From a virus, in the IMG/VR virus record IMGVR_UViG_3300009370_000009, positions 26,383 to 90,382 of that record: 64,000 nucleotides of DNA. One strand, 5' to 3'. The translations under genes and the position numbers were made by a program. Every line of letters starts with the position of its first letter. Positions within the stretch are counted from its first letter, which is position 1. The notes under the pieces were generated by a model, which had not been told where the DNA came from, searched no databases, and saw only the letters and a list, made by a program, of their open reading frames with translations. This document shows, one piece after another, positions 63,813-64,000 of this stretch.

Positions 63813-64000
63813 ATGGATAGTTATTCAATTTTGTGAATAGTGCCGTGTGCGCGCCGTTGGAGAATGAGCGGAGCTCAATTCTGGCGCTCGTTTACGAGCG
63901 CCCAAAATTTTGGCCACTCTCCGTAGTCATGGGCTGGTCACTCTCCGTGGCTCGATGCCGGACCGGCCCCGGACGCGGACCGGCCCCGGCCCGTGATGGG

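Larger units (their letters stand above)
63453..64000. other. Intergenic region to the window end
   Basis: 548 bases: operator 63564, palindromes 63649 and 63726, palindrome 63756, tandem SOS-type boxes 63782-63812, a perfect hairpin GGCGCTCG-TTTA-CGAGCGCC (63883-63902), CCAAAATTTTGG (63902-63913), direct repeats of CACTCTCCGT (about 63915, 63940) and a tandem GGACCGGCCCCGG near the end. No gene seen. Confidence 0.55.

Noticed and set aside
63883-64000. Genome terminus or cos/pac site
   Set aside because: GC-rich direct repeats and a hairpin are present, but nothing in one window can show a physical end.

Overview
The window is part of a large tailed double-stranded DNA phage that almost certainly infects an actinobacterium. 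The host call rests on four genes of the WhiB family (Fe-S regulators confined to Actinobacteria and their phages) and an r1t-like holin typical of actinophages. Most of the phage is AT-leaning, with T- and A-ending codons. It carries tRNAs for Leu(UAA), Lys(UUU), Arg(UCU) and Ile(UAU), which read codons that are rare in high-GC actinobacteria, so the host is probably GC-rich.

Layout. 1-9781: tail and fibre genes, namely the end of a tail protein, a 927-residue protein with about 36 copies of a 20-residue repeat, a multidomain minor tail protein, and a fibre with a self-cleaving S74 chaperone. 9803-13660: an unknown virion-like protein, an HNH nuclease, a metallophosphoesterase, a holin, zinc-ribbon, MerR-like and WhiB proteins. 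13657-25909: replication, recombination and nucleotide genes (DnaB helicase, primase, SSB-like protein, 5'-nucleotidase-like HAD enzyme, dCMP deaminase, DNA polymerase III alpha, RecA-like protein, two PD-(D/E)XK nucleases, MT-A70 methyltransferase, RuvC-like resolvase). 25911-31499: a cytosine methyltransferase with a puzzling frame-displaced middle, tiny genes, an IMP dehydrogenase/GMP reductase-like enzyme and a second MT-A70. 31518-33932: terminase small and large subunits, far from the tail genes. 34181-54354: about fifty small, tightly overlapping rightward genes, mostly unknown, with four tRNAs, a transglycosylase-like protein, a GHKL-ATPase/HExxH protein, a WhiB and an HNH protein.

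54355-64000 is a different world. Short, GC-rich genes, nearly all leftward, sit between AT-rich spacers. Each gene or gene group has its own terminator, and most spacers also hold a second GC-rich hairpin. A 16-bp palindrome, TTTGTAA-NN-TTACAAA, recurs at least 27 times in near-perfect form. Its half-site TGTAA/TTACA recurs far more often, inside genes, inside terminator loops and in the ribosome-binding sites (GAAAGG-TTACA). Only one further full copy was found elsewhere, at 33992, just after the terminase. Two further palindrome families and tandem SOS (LexA)-type boxes also occur here. Several genes are duplicated: two WhiB-like, two small basic proteins, and one pair in inverted orientation. 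I read this as an operator-saturated cassette region with host-like codon use, possibly an early-expressed or terminal-repeat segment. It is the best candidate for an undescribed system in the window.

All function names come from motif recognition by eye. No database search was possible.
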